A stretch of DNA of 64,000 nt, taken from Shinella lacus. GTDB taxonomy: Bacteria > Pseudomonadota > Alphaproteobacteria > Rhizobiales > Rhizobiaceae. Of this stretch, positions 28,136 to 35,712 are shown one piece after another (position 1 is the stretch's first letter; every line of letters begins with the position of its first letter). Location: positions 558,001 through 622,000 of the forward strand of contig NZ_WHSB02000001.1 of NCBI RefSeq assembly GCF_010994755.1, written 5' to 3'. Under the pieces are notes generated by a model that made no database searches, was not told the DNA's origin, and saw nothing but the letters and a program-made list of their open reading frames with translations. A program made the translations under genes and the position numbers.

Positions 28136-29389
28136 TTAGGCGCGACCGTGGCTGACACGGGAGCGACGGGCAAGCGAATCGACGATAACCGCAATGGCGA
28201 GAACGCCGCCGGTGATCATATAGCGCAGAGAGGACGAGAGGTTGAGCAGCGTCAGCCCGTTCGAGATCGCCTGGATGACGATGATGCCGAGGAGCGCCGA
28301 ATAGGCGCTGCCGCGACCGCCGAACAGGCTGGTGCCACCGATGACCGCCGCGGCGATCGCGTTGAGGTTGACGTCGCCCGTGCCGGCCTGCTGGCTGGAC
28401 GAGGCAAGCCGCGAGGCCGAGAGGATGCCGCCGAGCGCCGCGAGCGTCGAGCAGAGCATGAAGGCGCTCATATAGATGCGGCGGACGTTGATGCCGGAGC
28501 GGCGCGCCGCCTCCTTGTTGCCGCCGACGGCGAACATCGAGCGGCCCCATTTGGTGCGCGTCAGCGCATAGTTGAGGATTACGGCAAGCGCGATGAACAG
28601 CGCGAACATCCACGGAATGCCGCGGCCGAGATTGAGGTAGAAGACGGCAGCTTCCAGCACCACCGTCAGCACGACGGCCTTCAGGATCAGCGCCCGCATC
28701 GGCTGGGCGGAAAGGTTCGCGGCAAGACGCTGGGTGCGCGTGCGCAGTCCCCGGCCGATCATGACGAGGCCCGGCACGAGCGCCAGCGTATAGGAAAGCC
28801 AGTCCGGCATGATCAGGATCTGGCCAAAGCGCACGAGCGGCGAGGCATAGGGCAGGTTGATCGAGCCGGTCGGGCCGAGGAGGTAGAGCTGCAGCCCGAG
28901 AAGTGCCAGCAGGCCGGCAAGCGTCGCGACGAAGCTCGGCATGCCGAGGCGGTTATAGAGCATGGCGTAAAGCATGCCGACGCCAGCACCAACCACAAGC
29001 GCGACGATGATCGCGCCCGCGACCGGCCAGCCCATATTGACCCAGATGACGCCGACCAGGGCCGAGGCGAGCCCGCTCATGGAGCCGACGGAGAGGTCGA
29101 TTTCGCCGAGCACCAGCACGCAGACGATGCCGAGCGAGATGACGCCGACCGTGGCGCAGTCGAACAGCAGGTTCACCAGGTTGTTCGGCGCCAGGAAGAT
29201 CGGGTTCAGCGCCGAAAAGACGATGGAGATGACGACGAGGCCGACGGCGACCGGCAGCATGCCGAGGTCGCCGGAGCGCACGCGGTCGATGAAACCTTTT
29301 GCCATGGCGGATAGGCTGTCGTCGTGGCGCACGCGCTCGTCGCTGCGGTCGAGTGTCGGCATGGATTTGTTGGAAGGGTTCTGGCTCAT
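28136..29389 (-). CDS. Sugar/polyol ABC importer permease (RbsC/CUT2 type)
   Basis: A 417-aa inner-membrane protein with about ten hydrophobic segments and a hydrophilic N-terminal extension of about 40 residues. CUT2 features: VLGEIDLSVGSMSGLASALVG after the middle, and GINVRRIYMSAFMLCSTLAAL with AAAVIGGTSLFGGRGSAYSA near the C-terminus. The start overlaps the ATPase stop by 4 bases (ATGA). It is probably the ribitol permease. Confidence 0.9.
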   Translation of the reverse strand: MSQNPSNKSMPTLDRSDERVRHDDSLSAMAKGFIDRVRSGDLGMLPVAVGLVVISIVFSALNPIFLAPNNLVNLLFDCATVGVISLGIVCVLVLGEIDLSVGSMSGLASALVGVIWVNMGWPVAGAIIVALVVGAGVGMLYAMLYNRLGMPSFVATLAGLLALLGLQLYLLGPTGSINLPYASPLVRFGQILIMPDWLSYTLALVPGLVMIGRGLRTRTQRLAANLSAQPMRALILKAVVLTVVLEAAVFYLNLGRGIPWMFALFIALAVILNYALTRTKWGRSMFAVGGNKEAARRSGINVRRIYMSAFMLCSTLAALGGILSASRLASSSQQAGTGDVNLNAIAAAVIGGTSLFGGRGSAYSALLGIIVIQAISNGLTLLNLSSSLRYMITGGVLAIAVIVDSLARRSRVSHGRA

Positions 29390-30207
29390 GCGGTTCCCCC
29401 GGTGCTTTCCTGGACGTGACCGGACTTGCGGTCGGCGCGGCGCGAGACGGAATTGTCCGTGGCGCCCGTGATGGCGGAGACGAGCTCCTGGCTCGATGAA
29501 TCCGGCGTGAAGATGCCGTTGTTGCGCCCCAGCCGGAGCACGACGATGCGGTCGGCGACGGCGCGCACGTCTTCCATGTTGTGGCTGATGATGATGACGC
29601 CGAGGCCGCGGTCGCGCACCCGCTCGATGAGGTTCAGCACCTCCGCCGTCTGCGCAACGCCGAGCGCTGCCGTCGGTTCGTCCAGCATGATGAGCCGCGG
29701 ATTGAGCAGCAGCGAGCGCGCGATGGCGACCGTCTGCCGCTGGCCGCCGGAGAGCGAGGCGATCGGCTCGCGAACAGAGGGAATGCGCGCGGCAAGCTCG
29801 CGCAGCAGCGTCCAGGCCCGAACTTCCATGGCGACTTCGTCGAGCGCCCAGGGCGACATTTCGTGGCCGAGAAACAGGTTCGCCACGACGTCGAGGTTTT
29901 CGCAGAGTGCCAGGTCCTGGAACACCGTGGCGATGCCGAGGTCCAGCGCCTTGGCGGGGCTGTCGAGCGTCACCTGCTCGCCGCAGAACTCGATCGTGCC
30001 GGAGGATGCCTGGTGCACGCCGGCGAGCACCTTGACCAGCGTCGACTTGCCGGCACCGTTGTCGCCGACGAGGGCGACGACTTCGCCGGCCTTCACGTCG
30101 AGATCGATATCCGTCAAGGCGGATACGGCGCCGAAATTCTTGGATATGCCGCTAAGGCGCAGCACGGATTCTCCCTTGGCGGGAATGTTTTGAAGCGTGG
30201 CTGTCAT
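29386..30207 (-). CDS. Sugar/polyol ABC importer ATPase, single-domain
   Basis: A 273-aa ATPase: Walker A GDNGAGKST, signature LSGGQRQ, Walker B LIMLDEP. Most CUT2 ATPases (RbsA) are about 500 aa with two ABC cassettes; this is a single-cassette FrcA-like form, so it likely acts as a homodimer. The C-terminal tail (RRADRKSGHVQESTGG) is extra. It lies between the binding protein and the permease. Confidence 0.9.
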   Translation of the reverse strand: MTATLQNIPAKGESVLRLSGISKNFGAVSALTDIDLDVKAGEVVALVGDNGAGKSTLVKVLAGVHQASSGTIEFCGEQVTLDSPAKALDLGIATVFQDLALCENLDVVANLFLGHEMSPWALDEVAMEVRAWTLLRELAARIPSVREPIASLSGGQRQTVAIARSLLLNPRLIMLDEPTAALGVAQTAEVLNLIERVRDRGLGVIIISHNMEDVRAVADRIVVLRLGRNNGIFTPDSSSQELVSAITGATDNSVSRRADRKSGHVQESTGGTA

Positions 30208-30242
30208 GGCCTCTGGAACCTCTAGGGCTGACCTCGACTGAT

Positions 30243-30277
30243 CCCGTGTCCGGCCGAGTCAAGCGGCCGGACACGGG
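30243..30277 (-). other. Strong intercistronic hairpin downstream of the ribitol binding-protein gene
   Basis: CCCGTGTCCGGCCG (30243-30256) and its perfect complement (30264-30277) form a 14-bp stem with a 7-nt loop, 10 bases past the binding-protein stop and before the ATPase gene. No T-run follows on the minus strand. Such hairpins protect the upstream mRNA so that binding protein is made in excess over ATPase and permease. Confidence 0.65.
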
Positions 30278-30287
30278 AATGGGCAGG

Positions 30288-31334
30288 TTAGTTGATGATG
30301 CCGAGTTTGCGGCAACCTTCAACATATTCGCCGGTGCAGACTTCTTCCGGCTTGTTGATGCCCTTGTCGAAGATTTCGGCCTTGATATTCTCCGCCGTCA
30401 CGACCGCCGGCACGAAAAGCTGCGAGGGCGTTTCGTAGAGCTTGTGGGTCGCTTCCGGGGTTTCGCCCTTGAGCAGCTTCACCGCAACGCCAGCCGCAGC
30501 CGCCGCGACGATTTCGGAGGGCTTGGAGATCGTGTTGTACTGGTCGCCCGAGATGATGAGCTGGAGTGCTGCGATCGTCGCGTCATTGCCGGTGACCGGC
30601 GGCATTTCCTTGACGCCGGCCGCCTTCAGCGCCGCGATCGCGCCGCCGCCCGTGCCGTCGTTCGCCGCGACGATGCCGACGATCTGGTCGCCGAAGCGGG
30701 TGATCTGGCCGGCCGCCCATTCCTGTGCCTTCGGCGGCGCCCAGTCCGGCGTGTCGAATTCGGCGAGCGTCTTGTAGGGCGAGGCGTCGAGCGCGGAGTC
30801 GATACCGTCTCGGATGAGGCCGGCGGCCGCATCGGTCGGCGAGCCGTTGATCTGGAGCACGCCGGCGCCGTCCGCAACGCCCTTGGCCTTCAGGTGGTCG
30901 ACCAGCGACTGCGCGATGGCCTTGCCGATGCCCTGGTTGTCGAAGGAGACGTAGTAGTCGGCCGGCTTGTCGGGGATCGGGCGGTCATAGGCGATGACCT
31001 TGACGTCCTGCGACTGGGCGATCTCGACGAGCGCTGCGGCAGCGGCGGAATCGACCGGGTCGAGCACGACGACCTTGGCGCCCTGTGCGATCACCGAGTT
31101 GAACTGCTGCTGCTGGAGTGCGACGTCGGCATTGGCATTCTGGTAGATCACGGTGCAGCTCGGGCACAGCTTTTCCATCTCGGCCTTGAAGCCGGGATAG
31201 TCGTGCTGCTCGTAGCGGGTCGAGGCCTGGTCGGGCATCAGGAAGGCGACGGTCGCGCCTTCCTGGGCAAGGGCGGCGCTGCCGAGCGACAGGACGAGAC
31301 CGGTCGATGCGAGCAAATAGGTAAGCGTCTTCAT
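30288..31334 (-). CDS. Sugar/polyol ABC importer substrate-binding protein (probable ribitol)
   Basis: A 348-aa periplasmic type I binding protein from the ATG at 31334, chosen because GGAGGAACCCA precedes it and a signal peptide begins there (MKTLTYLLASTGLVLSLGSA, cleavage after ALA). The mature part is a xylose/ribose-type fold (VAFLMPDQASTRYEQHDYPG; VIAYDRPIPDKPADYYVSFD). It is the first gene of binding protein-ATPase-permease-rbtD-kinase; ribitol as ligand is inferred from the operon. Confidence 0.87.
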   Translation of the reverse strand: MKTLTYLLASTGLVLSLGSAALAQEGATVAFLMPDQASTRYEQHDYPGFKAEMEKLCPSCTVIYQNANADVALQQQQFNSVIAQGAKVVVLDPVDSAAAAALVEIAQSQDVKVIAYDRPIPDKPADYYVSFDNQGIGKAIAQSLVDHLKAKGVADGAGVLQINGSPTDAAAGLIRDGIDSALDASPYKTLAEFDTPDWAPPKAQEWAAGQITRFGDQIVGIVAANDGTGGGAIAALKAAGVKEMPPVTGNDATIAALQLIISGDQYNTISKPSEIVAAAAAGVAVKLLKGETPEATHKLYETPSQLFVPAVVTAENIKAEIFDKGINKPEEVCTGEYVEGCRKLGIIN

Positions 31335-31523
31335 TGGGTTCCTCCACGGTTGATTTTTCAAGTTCACGTTCGCCGGCGTCCTCAAGCCGACAAGGGCGAC
31401 AGGACCGACGCTTTCCGCGCACCAAAGCGCGCAGATCATCGTTCGCTGCGGGGATTCCGCAACGTCCGGTTCGTCGATGCTCCGTCTGACTCCTCCCTTG
31501 GGTCAGCCTTGCTGTTCAGGCAA

Positions 31524-31559
31524 CTTCATCGATGGAGCATGCTTGCTCAATCGATGAAG
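31524..31559. promoter_or_regulatory. Two LacI-type operators in tandem, forming a long inverted repeat
   Basis: CTTCATCGATGGAG (31524-31537) and CTCAATCGATGAAG (31546-31559) are each near-palindromes centred on ATC|GAT, as LacI-family sites are. Their centres are 22 bases apart, two helical turns. Together they make a 16-bp inverted repeat with one mismatch and a 4-base spacer. They lie in the divergent region between the ribitol operon and the LacI gene. Confidence 0.65.
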
Positions 31560-31569
31560 CAAGAATTGC

Positions 31570-31587
31570 CACCAATCGCCATTGGTG
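31570..31587. promoter_or_regulatory. CACCAAT-N4-ATTGGTG inverted repeat
   Basis: A perfect 7-bp inverted repeat with a 4-base spacer, 30 bases upstream of the LacI start. It differs from the ATCGAT sites, so it may belong to a second regulator or be an autoregulatory site. Confidence 0.45.
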
Positions 31588-31617
31588 TCAAGGTGGCTCT
31601 CGAAACGGAGATGAAAT

Positions 31618-32637
31618 GTGAACCGAACAACGCAGACGAAAAGGACGACCATCTATGATCTGGCGGAGCTGGCGGGCACCTCGGCCAGCGCCGTGAGCGC
31701 CGTTCTGAACGGCAACTGGAAGAAGCGTCGCATCAGCGCGAAGCTCGCCGAAAAGATCACCAAGCTCGCCGAGGAGCAGGGCTACGCACTCAACATGCAG
31801 GCGAGCGTGCTGCGCCGGGACCGGTCGAAAATCATCGGCATGATCGTGCCCAAATACGACAACCGCTATTTCGGCTCGATCGTCGAACAGTTCGAGGCGC
31901 TGGCGCGCGAACGCGGCCTGTTTCCGATCATCACCTGCACGATGCGCGACCCGGCGCTGGAGCTGGAGGCCGCGCGCGCCATGCTGTCCTATCAGGTCGA
32001 TTGCCTGATCGCGACCGGCGCCACCGACCCGGACCGCGTCATGGAACTGTGCGCTGCCGCCGGCGTGCGCACCATCAACCTCGACCTTCCCGGCGCCCGC
32101 GCGCCCTCCGTCATCTCCGACAATTACGGCGGCGCGCTGGAGCTGACGCGCAGGGTGCTTGCCAATTGCGAGAAGGAATATGGCGAGAAGACCCCTCTCC
32201 TCTTCGTCGGCGGTCGCGGCACGGACCACAACACGATGGAGCGCGTGCGCGGTTTTCGCGACGCCCATGCGGAGGCCGGCGTCGCCGTCGACGACACGCT
32301 CGTGCAAACCGTCGGCTACGCGCCAGAAAAGGCGGAAAGCGCCATGCGGCAGCTTGCCGAACGCATGAGCCCGCTGCCGCGCGGCATGTTCGTCAACTCT
32401 ACCATTTCGCTGGAAGGCGTGATGCGCTGGATCCGCCGCTCCGGCCACTATGCCGACCGCGTGCCGCAACTCGGCTGCTTCGACTGGGACCCCTTCGTCG
32501 CCATGCTCGGCGACCACATCGAGATGGTGCGCCAGGACGTGCCGAAAATGCTGGAAGCCGTCTTCGGCATCATCGATTCCGGTGACACGGAACTCACCGT
32601 GGTGCAGATCCCGCCGATTGTCGAGAAGATGGGCTGA
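31618..32637 (+). CDS. LacI-family transcriptional regulator of the ribitol operon
   Basis: A 339-aa LacI repressor starting at GTG 31618, with GGAG 8 bases upstream. The HTH is N-terminal (TTIYDLAELAGTSASAVSAV, then LAEKITKLAEEQGY), followed by a type I periplasmic-binding-like effector domain (DRSKIIGMIVPKYDNRYFGS). It is divergent from the ABC/ribitol genes and very likely represses them through the tandem operators, with ribitol or D-ribulose as inducer. Confidence 0.87.
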   Translation: MNRTTQTKRTTIYDLAELAGTSASAVSAVLNGNWKKRRISAKLAEKITKLAEEQGYALNMQASVLRRDRSKIIGMIVPKYDNRYFGSIVEQFEALARERGLFPIITCTMRDPALELEAARAMLSYQVDCLIATGATDPDRVMELCAAAGVRTINLDLPGARAPSVISDNYGGALELTRRVLANCEKEYGEKTPLLFVGGRGTDHNTMERVRGFRDAHAEAGVAVDDTLVQTVGYAPEKAESAMRQLAERMSPLPRGMFVNSTISLEGVMRWIRRSGHYADRVPQLGCFDWDPFVAMLGDHIEMVRQDVPKMLEAVFGIIDSGDTELTVVQIPPIVEKMG

Positions 32638-32739
32638 TCCGGCGGCTGGCCTCGCGCGCGCATCGCGACAGGTCGATATCGAGGCAAAACAGCGCTCGCA
32701 AGAGATGCAATCAGCCTTTTATTTATGCAAAGAAAACAA

Positions 32740-32768
32740 TTGACTACAAAGCAGCCGTATTCTAGCTT
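32740..32768 (+). promoter_or_regulatory. Candidate promoter for the amiC-amiR operon
   Basis: TTGACT (32740-32745) lies 17 bases before TAGCTT (32763-32768). The -35 is good and the -10 is weak, as for a regulated promoter. It is placed upstream of the leader hairpins and terminator at 32782-32843. The rest of the gap after the LacI stop (32638-32739) is AT-richer and shows no gene. Confidence 0.4.
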
Positions 32769-32781
32769 TTTCTTCGAAAAC

Positions 32782-32843
32782 GGCAGACGCTGCCACGGCA
32801 AATGAGCCCCGATACCGCATGACCTGCGGTGCGGGGTTTTTTT
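32782..32843 (+). terminator. Leader with small hairpin and strong terminator upstream of amiC (likely antitermination site)
   Basis: Hairpin GGCAG-ACG-CTGCC (32782-32794) is followed by a terminator: CCCCG (32807-32811) pairs with CGGGG (32832-32836), inner ACCGCA (32814-32819) with TGCGGT (32825-32830), then seven T. It lies more than 120 bases before the start of amiC and does not end the LacI gene closely (170 bases away). With an ANTAR regulator encoded just downstream, this reads as a transcription-attenuation leader. The two loops are not the canonical ANTAR hexaloops. The remaining 32844-32969 holds no clear element. Confidence 0.7.
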
Positions 32844-32969
32844 GTTTCGGCACTCGGCCGACCTCATGGATCGAGGTTGAAGCGTGGACGGGAACCGGGC
32901 GATGCAGCCATGGGAAATGCCGATGAACGCGAAGCGGTGCGGGCAGCCAGTGTCGCGGGGGCAGTCGCG

Positions 32970-34130
32970 ATGAAGCGCGAGACGGTGCCGGTTTCCATCC
33001 TCTATTCGACGACCGGGGCCTATGCGGACGTCGGCCGGCAAGCCGTCGCCGGCGCGTTTGCGGCGATATCCGAGATCAATGCGGATGCCGGCTTCTCCTT
33101 CCGCATCGAGCCGAAGATCGACGACCCTGCCGGACGGGCGGAACGCTACGCACTCCTGTCCGAGGCGGCGATCCGCCAGCACGGCTGTCGCCATGTCATC
33201 GGCACGATTACCTCATGGAGTCGCAAGGACGTGCTGCCGGCGATCGAGCGTCATGGCGCGCTTCTCTGGTATGCTTTTCCCTATGAAGGCTACGAGGCGA
33301 GTGACAGCGCCATCTATCTCGGCGCCTGTCCCAACCAGCACCTGCTGCCGCTGTTCGACCACGTTCTTCCGCGTTATGGGCGCCGCCCCTTCATTGTCGG
33401 CTCGAACTACATCTGGGGCTGGGAAATCAGCCGCATTGCGCGCGAGATGACCGAGGCGGTCGGTGGGCAGGTGGTGTCGGAGCGCTTCGTCCCGCTCGGC
33501 TCCGTCGAGGTCGATCACCTGATTGCGGAAATCGCGCAGAAAAAGCCCGACTTCATCCTGAGCAACCTCGTCGGGGAATCGGCCACAGCCTTCCTGGCCG
33601 CCTATGACGTGCTGCGCGGCGGAGATCCCTCCGCCCCGCCGATCGTCGCCTGCAACCTTTGTGAGATCGAGCTCGGCGGCCTCACACCTTCGGCCTCTGC
33701 CGGGCACATTTCCGCTTCACCCTATTTCAACCGGCTGGATACCGCCGAAAATCGCGATTTCAAAGCGCGCATGGCACTTCGCCACGGCAGCGACCACCGG
33801 CTGACGACGCCTTTCGTGGCCGCCTATATGAGCGTGTCGATCCTCGCCCAGGCCATGCAGGATGCGGCGACCGATGCGCCGGACGCGATCCGCCGCGTCG
33901 TCACCTCCCGGCTCTTCGATACGCCGCTCGGCCCCATCGCCATCAATCCGCGCACCCACCATGCGGCACTGCGCCCGCACCTGGCGATCTCGAATGCGGA
34001 TGGCGAATTCGAGATCTTCCACAGCGCTGCAAGCCCGGTCGAGGCCGATCCCTATCTGGTGCATTCGCTTGGCCAGCCGCTCGCCGCCGACGGACCTGCG
34101 ACCGACACCATGCTGAAGGTGATCAAATGA
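32970..34130 (+). CDS. amiC: AmiC-like amide sensor (periplasmic-binding fold, cytoplasmic)
   Basis: A 386-aa type I periplasmic-binding-fold protein without a signal peptide, starting at ATG 32970 (MKRETVPVSILYSTTGAYAD), which aligns with the start of Pseudomonas AmiC; an ATG at 32910 would add 20 residues. Matching blocks include AERYALLSEAAIRQHGCRHV, LLWYAFPYEGYEASDSAIYL, CPNQHLLPLFDHV and FIVGSNYIWGWE. In Pseudomonas AmiC holds AmiR inactive until an amide binds. Here amiR follows with an ATGA overlap, so the same sensor-antiterminator pair is expected. Confidence 0.87.
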   Translation: MKRETVPVSILYSTTGAYADVGRQAVAGAFAAISEINADAGFSFRIEPKIDDPAGRAERYALLSEAAIRQHGCRHVIGTITSWSRKDVLPAIERHGALLWYAFPYEGYEASDSAIYLGACPNQHLLPLFDHVLPRYGRRPFIVGSNYIWGWEISRIAREMTEAVGGQVVSERFVPLGSVEVDHLIAEIAQKKPDFILSNLVGESATAFLAAYDVLRGGDPSAPPIVACNLCEIELGGLTPSASAGHISASPYFNRLDTAENRDFKARMALRHGSDHRLTTPFVAAYMSVSILAQAMQDAATDAPDAIRRVVTSRLFDTPLGPIAINPRTHHAALRPHLAISNADGEFEIFHSAASPVEADPYLVHSLGQPLAADGPATDTMLKVIK

Positions 34131-34717
34131 GCCGCGCCGACCGCCCTTCCCTGGCGACCTGGCGCGCCGTCATCCTGCACCGGGAGCACCCTTCCGTGGA
34201 TGCCCTGAAGCGGCAGCTCGAAATGCTGCATATCCGGGTCACCGTCGTCTGGCCGCAGATCGACGAGGCGGATGTGGCAAGCGATATCGTCTTCTTCGAT
34301 GCGGATATGGGCCATGACGGCCAGTTTCCCTGGCCACCCGGATTTGCGCCCATGCCGATGATCGCGCTCATCGGCTCCGAGGCGCCCGGCCGCATCGAAT
34401 GGGCTCTGGCGCAGGGCTCCAACGCGCATCTGCTCAAGCCGATCGGCTCCACCGGCGCCTATAGCGCGCTGCTGATCGCCACGCACGCCTATCAGGTCGC
34501 GCGCAGCCAGGCGGAGGATATACGTGCGCTCGAAGACAGGCTGCGCCAGCGGCCCATCGTCGTACGGGCGATCCTGCGGCTCATCCAGCAGGAGCGGCTC
34601 GACGAGGCCGGCGCGTGGAAGCGCCTGCGCAAGATCGCCATGGACTGGGGCATGACCATCGAGGAGACGGCGGACGCCATCTGCCGCGACGACCGGCGCA
34701 CGAAAAGCGGCGCCTGA
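34127..34717 (+). CDS. amiR: AmiR-like ANTAR-domain antiterminator
   Basis: A 196-aa protein: pseudo-receiver domain at about residues 12-125 (WRAVILHREHPSVDALKRQL; DIVFFDAD), a coiled linker, then an ANTAR RNA-binding domain at about 135-190 (LRQRPIVVRAILRLIQQERL, AWKRLRKIAMDWGMTIEETA). The receiver lacks the full phospho-acceptor pattern, as in AmiR, which is controlled by AmiC binding rather than phosphorylation. The likely RNA target is the terminator leader at 32782-32843. Confidence 0.88.
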   Translation: MSRADRPSLATWRAVILHREHPSVDALKRQLEMLHIRVTVVWPQIDEADVASDIVFFDADMGHDGQFPWPPGFAPMPMIALIGSEAPGRIEWALAQGSNAHLLKPIGSTGAYSALLIATHAYQVARSQAEDIRALEDRLRQRPIVVRAILRLIQQERLDEAGAWKRLRKIAMDWGMTIEETADAICRDDRRTKSGA

Positions 34718-34743
34718 AGGACAATGGAGAAGGAGCATGACGC

Positions 34744-35637
34744 GTGTCGATCACTGAAGGCTATGCCCCCTACGGGGACTACAAAACCTGGTACCGCATC
34801 ACGGGGGATCTCGCCTCCGGCAAGCCGCCGCTCATCGTCGCCCATGGCGGACCGGGCTGCACGCATGACTATGTCGACAGTTTCAAGGACATAGCCGCGA
34901 CCGGCCGCGCCGTCATCCACTACGACCAGGTGGGCAACGGCAAGTCGACCCACCTGCCGGAAAAGGGCGGGGACTTCTGGACAGTCGATTTCTTCCGGAC
35001 CGAACTGCACAACCTGATCGACCATCTCGGCATCCGCGACGCCTATTGCCTGCTCGGCCAGTCCTGGGGCGGCATGCTTGGGGCGGAGTTCGCCCAGGAG
35101 CGCCCCGCGGGCCTGAAGGCGCTGGTCATCGCCAATTCGCCGGCTGCCATGTCCACCTGGGTATCGGAAGCCAACCGCCTGCGCGAGGCTTTGCCGCCGG
35201 AGGTTCAAGCGACGCTGCTGCGCCACGAACAGGCCGAAACCACCGACAGCGCGGAATATATGGAGGCGACGGAGGTCTTCAACCAGCGCCATGTCTGCCG
35301 CGTCGTGCCCATGCCGCCGGAGGTCAAGCGCACCTTCGATGCCATTGCCGACGACCCGACCGTCTACCACACGATGAACGGCCCGAACGAGTTCCACGTC
35401 ATCGGCACGATGAAGGATTGGTCGATCGTCGGCCGGCTTTCGACCATCGAAGCCCCGACTCTGCTGATCTCCGGCCATTTCGACGAGGCGACGAAAGCCT
35501 GCGTGCAGCCCTATGCGGACGAGATTCCGGACGTGCGCTGGCGCATCTTCGAACAGTCGAGCCACATGCCGCATGTCGAGGAGCGCGAGGCCTGCATGGC
35601 CGAAGTCGCCGGCTTCCTCGACGAAAAGGCACCCTGA
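34744..35637 (+). CDS. Prolyl iminopeptidase / L-amino acid amidase-type alpha/beta hydrolase
   Basis: A 297-aa hydrolase from GTG 34744, with AAGGAG 8 bases upstream. HGGPGC oxyanion loop and nucleophile elbow GQSWGGMLG (Ser) are those of the S33 prolyl-iminopeptidase family; the late His is in [12 protein letters not shown]. The family includes aminopeptidases for N-terminal Pro and amino-acid amidases. In an operon with an amide sensor, a peptide importer and an acetamidase, either activity fits: cleavage of imported dipeptides or amino-acid amides in the cytoplasm. Confidence 0.83.
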   Translation: MSITEGYAPYGDYKTWYRITGDLASGKPPLIVAHGGPGCTHDYVDSFKDIAATGRAVIHYDQVGNGKSTHLPEKGGDFWTVDFFRTELHNLIDHLGIRDAYCLLGQSWGGMLGAEFAQERPAGLKALVIANSPAAMSTWVSEANRLREALPPEVQATLLRHEQAETTDSAEYMEATEVFNQRHVCRVVPMPPEVKRTFDAIADDPTVYHTMNGPNEFHVIGTMKDWSIVGRLSTIEAPTLLISGHFDEATKACVQPYADEIPDVRWRIFEQSSHMPHVEEREACMAEVAGFLDEKAP

Positions 35638-35712
35638 CCATTCCAGAAGAAGAAACCGCGCGCCCCAAGGGCGCGATCACCGACCACCAGAAAACCAGAG
35701 GGAAACCGTATC

